Source of the DNA: JBOGWY01 sp050694015
Lineage (GTDB): Bacteria; Actinomycetota; CADDZG01; WHSQ01
DNA: 11,916 nucleotides
Assembly: GCA_050694015.1 (NCBI GenBank)
Contig: JBOGWY010000303.1
Location: 1 to 11,916, forward strand
Reading direction: 5' to 3'
Position 1 is the first letter of the stretch; each line of letters starts with the position of its first letter. The notes under the pieces are model-generated. The model was not told the origin of the DNA and ran no database searches. It was given only the letters and a program-made list of their open reading frames with translations. A program made the position numbers and the translations under genes. Positions 7,733 to 11,916 of the stretch are shown piece by piece.

Positions 7733-7948
7733 CCGGTCCCCCCGGTCATCCGCGAAACGTAACGTTGCTACCTCGAGGATTCGTGGCCGCGCCTCGTTCC
7801 CCTACCTGCGTCGATCCCTGAGATGAGGTCTCAATGTTTTCCGGTACGGCGTGGCAGGACGGGCAGCCCGCCCTGATTTCCGATAAGAATGGTAAGTACC
7901 AAAGTACGGGGCCGGGGCCGGTCCGGTGGCCCTCCCGTCGGGGGGAAC
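7733..7948. promoter_or_regulatory. Divergent intergenic region with three short dyads
   Basis: This 216-bp gap separates the secreted-protein gene from the histidine kinase, assuming the kinase starts at 7949. It holds AACGTAACGTT (7756-7766, perfect arms around one base), TGAGATGAGGTCTCA (7819-7833, 5-5-5 palindrome) and a GC-rich 9-1-9 dyad at 7856-7874 (AGGACGGGC / GCCCGCCCT, eight of nine pairs). I see no convincing sigma-70 promoter. The dyads could be operators, but no dedicated regulator is adjacent. Confidence 0.35.
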
Positions 7949-9889
7949 GTGAGCGAAGACTTAGGCAGCCGAGCGCGCGTGCGTGTTTCGGCCGAGGAGC
8001 AGCTCCGGCGTCTGATCGAGGGCTTGCCGGGCGCGCTGTACCAGGCCGAACTCGGACGCGAGGGTCGCTGGCGTTACGTCAGCCCGCAGATCGAGGAGAC
8101 CCTCGGATACAGCCCCGACGAGTGGCTCGCGGACCCGTCGAACTGGTTCAAACACGTGCATCCGGACGACCGCGCCTACGTCTTGGAGGAAGAAGACGCC
8201 GCGCTGACGTCGAGGAGCAATTTCTCCGCGGAGTACCGGATGCGGACGCGCGCCGGAGAGCAGGTCTGGGTGCGCGACCGCGCACGCTTCATCGAGGCGG
8301 ACCCACCGCTCCTGCAGGGAGTGTTGCTCGACATCACCGCCGAGAAGGAGGCGGCCGAGGAGATGCGTCTCGGTCGCGAGCGCTTCGCGGCCCTCGTCAA
8401 CGAGTCCGTCGACGTGATCAAGATCATCGATGAGCGCTCGCAGGTCATGTTCGTCAGTCCGCAGGTCGAGGTGCTCACCGGTTTCGAACCGGAGGAGCTG
8501 GTGGGTGTTATCTGTCTCGAGTTGATCCATCCCGACGAACGTCCCCTTGCCGAAGAGGCGCTAACCCGCGCGATCGCGAACCCCGACGAGGTGGTCACGT
8601 TGGAGGTGCGTCTCGCGACCAAGGACGGCGGCTGGGTCTGGGTCGAGATCCGGGGGCGGAGCCTGCTGGACGACGAGGCGATCCGCGGCGTCGTGGTCAC
8701 CGAGCGCGACATCTCCGAGCGCCGTGAGCGTGAGGCAGAGCGGCTCGAACTCGAAACGCGTCTGAGGCACGCGCAGCGGCTCGAAGCCGTCGGCCAACTC
8801 GCCGGCGGGATCGCGCACGACTTCAACAACCTGCTGGCGGTGATCCAGAACTACGCCGCGTTCCTGATCGACGAGCTGCCGGAGGACGACCCGAAACGCG
8901 AGGACGCTCAAGAGATCGCGGTGGCCGCGAAGCGCGGCTCCGACCTCACGCGCCAGCTGCTCCTGTACTCGCGTCGGGAGATGGCGCGGCCGCAGATCAT
9001 CGACATCAACGGCGCGATCGTCGGGCTCCAGACCCTGCTTCGCCGCAGCGTGCCCGAGAACATCAAGCTCCGCTACGAGATCGGCGACGACGTGCCGCCC
9101 ATCGAGATCGATCCGCGCCAGCTCGAGCAGGTCGTGTTGAATCTCGTCGTCAACGCGCGCGACGCGATGCCGGAAGGCGGCGAGATCCTGATCACGACCG
9201 GGGGCAGGACGATCGAGCGCGAGCGCGGCCACGACGAGGAGGAGATCGAGCCCGGCTCGTACGCGGCGATCTCCATCTGCGACAGCGGTGCGGGGATGAC
9301 CCCCCAGGTCGAGGCGCGGGCGTTCGAACCGTTCTTCACCACGAAACAACGCGGGCAGGGGACCGGCCTCGGTCTCGCGACGGTCTACGGGGTCGTGAAG
9401 CGCTTCGGCGGTGCGATCGACATCGAGACGGCGCCGGGGGAGGGCACGACGTTCGTCGTATATCTGCCGGCGGTCGAGGTCGCCGAAACCCGGGAGGGCG
9501 TGACGCCGGATGTCTCATCCGACGCACAGCCTCGCGGCGCGGGGCAGTGCGTGTTCGTCGTCGAGGACGAGGAGCCGGTGCTCAAGATCATGACGCGCAT
9601 CCTGGAGGAGCACGGCTACAGGGTCGAAGCGTACGCCGACCCACTCCGCGCGCTCGAGATCCTCGAGGGTAAACGGGACGAGGTGGACCTCCTCATCACC
9701 GACGTGATCATGCCGGGCATCTCCGGCCGGACGCTGGCCGACCGCGTCGGGATCAAGACGCTGTTCGTGTCGGGCTACACCGACTCGGTGATCTCCGACA
9801 AAGGGCTGGTGCCCGGCGACGTGAACCTCCTCGAGAAACCCTTCACACGCGTGAGATTCCTCGAAGCCGTCGAGACCGCGCTCCGCTAG
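7949..9889 (+). CDS. Hybrid sensor histidine kinase (PAS-PAS-HisKA-HATPase-receiver), soluble
   Basis: This 646-residue protein begins with two PAS domains (about 16-130 and 141-258, each ending in a PAC-type DIT/DIS segment), then a coiled linker, a HisKA dimerization helix with phosphorylated H290 in GGIAHDFNNLLAVI, and a HATPase domain: N-box N402 (NLVVNARDA), G1 DSGAGM (445-450), F-box EPFF (460-463) and G2 GQGTGLGLA (469-477). A C-terminal receiver (about 533-646) has acidic VVEDEE, phosphoacceptor D585 in LLITDVIMPG, S608 and K630. No membrane segment is visible, so it senses a cytoplasmic signal. GTG 7949 follows a G-run and directly precedes the PAS region; ATG 7889 would add 20 residues with unlike codon use and no ribosome site. 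No separate response regulator is nearby, so output is unknown. Confidence 0.93.
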   Translation: MSEDLGSRARVRVSAEEQLRRLIEGLPGALYQAELGREGRWRYVSPQIEETLGYSPDEWLADPSNWFKHVHPDDRAYVLEEEDAALTSRSNFSAEYRMRTRAGEQVWVRDRARFIEADPPLLQGVLLDITAEKEAAEEMRLGRERFAALVNESVDVIKIIDERSQVMFVSPQVEVLTGFEPEELVGVICLELIHPDERPLAEEALTRAIANPDEVVTLEVRLATKDGGWVWVEIRGRSLLDDEAIRGVVVTERDISERREREAERLELETRLRHAQRLEAVGQLAGGIAHDFNNLLAVIQNYAAFLIDELPEDDPKREDAQEIAVAAKRGSDLTRQLLLYSRREMARPQIIDINGAIVGLQTLLRRSVPENIKLRYEIGDDVPPIEIDPRQLEQVVLNLVVNARDAMPEGGEILITTGGRTIERERGHDEEEIEPGSYAAISICDSGAGMTPQVEARAFEPFFTTKQRGQGTGLGLATVYGVVKRFGGAIDIETAPGEGTTFVVYLPAVEVAETREGVTPDVSSDAQPRGAGQCVFVVEDEEPVLKIMTRILEEHGYRVEAYADPLRALEILEGKRDEVDLLITDVIMPGISGRTLADRVGIKTLFVSGYTDSVISDKGLVPGDVNLLEKPFTRVRFLEAVETALR

Positions 9890-9895
9890 TCCTCC

Positions 9896-11916
9896 TTAAG
9901 CGCCGGGGCCCGTCCAGCCGTCGAGGTAGCACGGAGCGTCCCCGCACACCGCGTTCACGACACCGTTCGGCGTGAGGAACGTCCCGATCTGGAATTGCCC
10001 GTCGACGGTCTCGGACGCGTCGGGCCCGTGCGGGTCGATACCGGCGCGGTTCGGCACGTTCTCGATCGGAGGTGGATCGGTGCCCTTCGTCTCGCCGTTC
10101 TCGACGCGAGTGGGGCCGACGTCCCACACCACGATGGCCGAGCCCGCATACGGGTAGCTCGTTATCTCCTCGATGCCCCAGAACATGTCGGCGGTCGGAT
10201 CGCGGCCCGGATCGAGCTCGGGCACGCGGATCGCCGCACCGATCGTGCGCGCCTCGACCAGCGTCGCCCAGTTCGTCACCTGGTGATCGCCGAACGCCAT
10301 GTGCAGCAGCACCTCGTGCGCCGGCGTGTTCGGCAACGGGTCGTCGGTCATGTGGTGCGCGTAGCCGTTGGCCTCGCCGCGGTCCCACAGGATCTGGATC
10401 AGGGAGAACAGCAGCTGCCGTTCGATCTCGTTGGGATAGGCCTGATCCATGATGACCTCGAAGATGTCGAAGTCGACGCTGCGGTTCAGAAGCGTCGAGT
10501 AGTTCATCGCCGGGACCCCGAGCGCGGCGCGGGTGAAGTCGGGCGCGACCGCGGTCAGTCCGCCGCCGGCGATCCCACCCTGGCTCCCGCCGTCGTAGTA
10601 CAGACGTTGCGTATCGATCGTGCTCGCGCCGTCGATCTGGAACGCAGGGTCCGACGAGAAACCGTCGGGGTGGATCGCCGTGCGGCCGATGTACAGGAAG
10701 TTCAGGAAGCCCTGTTGCATGCGGTCGGCCAGCGTCGGGAAGCGGCCTAGCTCGGCGAGGATCGCAGCGTCGTTCGGCGTGTCCTCCTCGGCCATCCCGA
10801 TCCAGTCGGCGCCGCAGAACATCAGGTTGTGGTCGTTGCCGAGACTGTAGAGCTTGTCGTCGTTGACCTGATCGGCGCTGCCGAGCAAACCGTGGCCGTA
10901 CAGCGACGGCCGCGCGGGGCCGTTCGTCAGGACGGACTCGGGGATGTTGCAGATGAACTTCGCGTCGTAGGTGTTGCCCGGGATCGGCACCGGGGTGGTC
11001 GAGTCGAGCCCGGCGTACGCGAACTGGGAACCGGGTGGGCACTTCGGCAGGTTCAGGTAGCACGGGACGCTGACCGTGCCCTCGACGCGACGCAGCACGC
11101 GCGGGGCGTCGTCGGGACGGTCGGTCACGGTGTCGATCGTGAATGACGGCGAATCCCCTTCGACCTGGAGATCGGCGAGGTTCTCGTCGCCCAGTCGCGC
11201 GAACGCGTCGTCGCGGATGTGGAGCATGCGTTCGCTGAGGTTGCGCTCGGACGCGACGGTGAAGTCCCACGCGAGGTAGAGGTCGCCGCGTGGGATCCCG
11301 GCTCCCTCGAGCGTCCAGAACAGTCCCTGGAAGTGGCGGGCCCGCTCGGCATCATCCCCGGCCGGATCGCCGACGCACTCGTCGCGGAACCCCCTGTCCT
11401 TGTCGTGACCGTGGGCGTTGCCCTTCCCCTTGCCGTTGCTCTCCTTGGGTTCGTGCTCGCACTGTGCGGGTTCGGCGTCGCGGAACTCGGTGAACGCGTC
11501 GTTCGCCTCGAGGGTGGTGCCGCTCGCATCCTTGAGGTCGCGCAGCGCCACGATGTAGCGCGTCCCTTCCTCGAAGTTCGTCGCGGGACGGATCAGGAAC
11601 ACCGTGCCCTCGGGAGAGGTCGTCGTCGCATCGATCTCGGTCCAGATCGGATGGCGCTCGCCGGTCTCCGCGTTCAGCACGACCACCGGTGCGTCGGCAT
11701 CGTCGTAGCGCGACAGGTCGCGCAGCGACACCGGGTTCGTCGCGGCGAAGGCTTCGGGTGTGTCGAGGCCGGGAACCTTCGTGACGATCAGCGCCCCGGG
11801 GCTGAACCCGTCGTTGCGATTCCACTCGACCGGGTTGATCGGCACTCCGGCCACGTTGCGGGGCATGGACGCGACCGAGAAGTCGACGCGCCGGCCCGTT
11901 TCGGTCGATTCGTCGG
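9896..11916 (-). CDS. Large alpha/beta-hydrolase-like protein, probably exported (N-terminus outside window)
   Basis: The frame is open to the window edge (first complete codon at 11914), so at least 672 residues are encoded and the true start is not visible. Numbering from the internal Met at 11866: residues about 85-128 look like an Ig/Big-type beta domain (TRYIVALRDLKDASGTTL); 321-330 is an oxyanion-type SLYGHGLLGS; 424-431 is a nucleophile elbow YDGGSQGG with candidate S428; GDH at 526-528 offers a candidate acid D527 and H615 in DPHGPD a candidate base. Multiple cysteines (C136/C164, C269/C276, C641/C646) suggest disulfides and secretion. The gene converges on the histidine kinase with only 6 bp between stops. 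I do not recognise a named family; a secreted esterase/lipase-like role is inferred from the motifs. Confidence 0.8.
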   Translation of the reverse strand, partial: DESTETGRRVDFSVASMPRNVAGVPINPVEWNRNDGFSPGALIVTKVPGLDTPEAFAATNPVSLRDLSRYDDADAPVVVLNAETGERHPIWTEIDATTTSPEGTVFLIRPATNFEEGTRYIVALRDLKDASGTTLEANDAFTEFRDAEPAQCEHEPKESNGKGKGNAHGHDKDRGFRDECVGDPAGDDAERARHFQGLFWTLEGAGIPRGDLYLAWDFTVASERNLSERMLHIRDDAFARLGDENLADLQVEGDSPSFTIDTVTDRPDDAPRVLRRVEGTVSVPCYLNLPKCPPGSQFAYAGLDSTTPVPIPGNTYDAKFICNIPESVLTNGPARPSLYGHGLLGSADQVNDDKLYSLGNDHNLMFCGADWIGMAEEDTPNDAAILAELGRFPTLADRMQQGFLNFLYIGRTAIHPDGFSSDPAFQIDGASTIDTQRLYYDGGSQGGIAGGGLTAVAPDFTRAALGVPAMNYSTLLNRSVDFDIFEVIMDQAYPNEIERQLLFSLIQILWDRGEANGYAHHMTDDPLPNTPAHEVLLHMAFGDHQVTNWATLVEARTIGAAIRVPELDPGRDPTADMFWGIEEITSYPYAGSAIVVWDVGPTRVENGETKGTDPPPIENVPNRAGIDPHGPDASETVDGQFQIGTFLTPNGVVNAVCGDAPCYLDGWTGPGA

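Noticed and set aside
7889..7948. ATG 7889 as the start of the histidine kinase
   Set aside because: The extra 20 residues are Gly/Arg/Pro-rich with codons unlike the gene body, and no ribosome binding site precedes it; not fully excluded.
9843..11270. A 475-codon open frame on the minus strand
   Set aside because: It is a frame-shifted shadow of the alpha/beta-hydrolase gene and overlaps the kinase end; composition is Arg-rich without domains.

Overview
The window is about two-thirds GC, with G/C-rich third codon positions, tight gene packing, several 4-17 bp gene overlaps and frequent GTG starts. This, plus the protein families present (DrrA/DrrB-like exporter, type 2 MenC/N-acylamino acid racemase, COG3375-type acetyltransferase), suggests a high-GC actinobacterium, probably from an uncultured or poorly described lineage. 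That assignment is inference from composition and families. I saw no rRNA, tRNA, CRISPR array, insertion sequence or phage gene.

Layout. (1) 1-372, minus: the first 124 residues of a TetR-family repressor, cut by the window edge. (2) 373-449: a compact divergent control region with two overlapping face-to-face promoters and nested dyads. (3) 450-4629, plus: a four-gene operon of ABC ATPase, ABC-2 permease, serine beta-lactamase/D-peptidase-fold enzyme (S12) and M19 (renal-type) dipeptidase. (4) 4678-7149, minus: a three-gene overlapping operon of COG3375-like GNAT, N-acylamino acid racemase/o-succinylbenzoate synthase, and a second GNAT whose best start codon is ACG. (5) 7274-7732, minus: a small secreted protein with a dockerin-like calcium loop. 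(6) 7949-9889, plus: a soluble PAS-PAS hybrid histidine kinase with a C-terminal receiver. (7) 9896-11916, minus: most of a large, probably exported, alpha/beta-hydrolase-like protein, truncated at its N-terminus by the window edge.

How they may work together. The plus-strand operon joins a drug-type exporter to two enzymes whose families cleave beta-lactams or D-amino-acid peptides, all facing a TetR repressor; this fits inducible detoxification of a peptide or beta-lactam-like compound. The neighbouring minus-strand operon resembles known acyltransferase plus N-acylamino acid racemase pairs that convert D- to L-amino acids. Read together, the window could encode uptake-independent salvage of, or resistance to, D-amino-acid-containing peptides. 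The enzyme families are seen in the sequence; the joint pathway is inference, and the deacylase it would need is not in the window.
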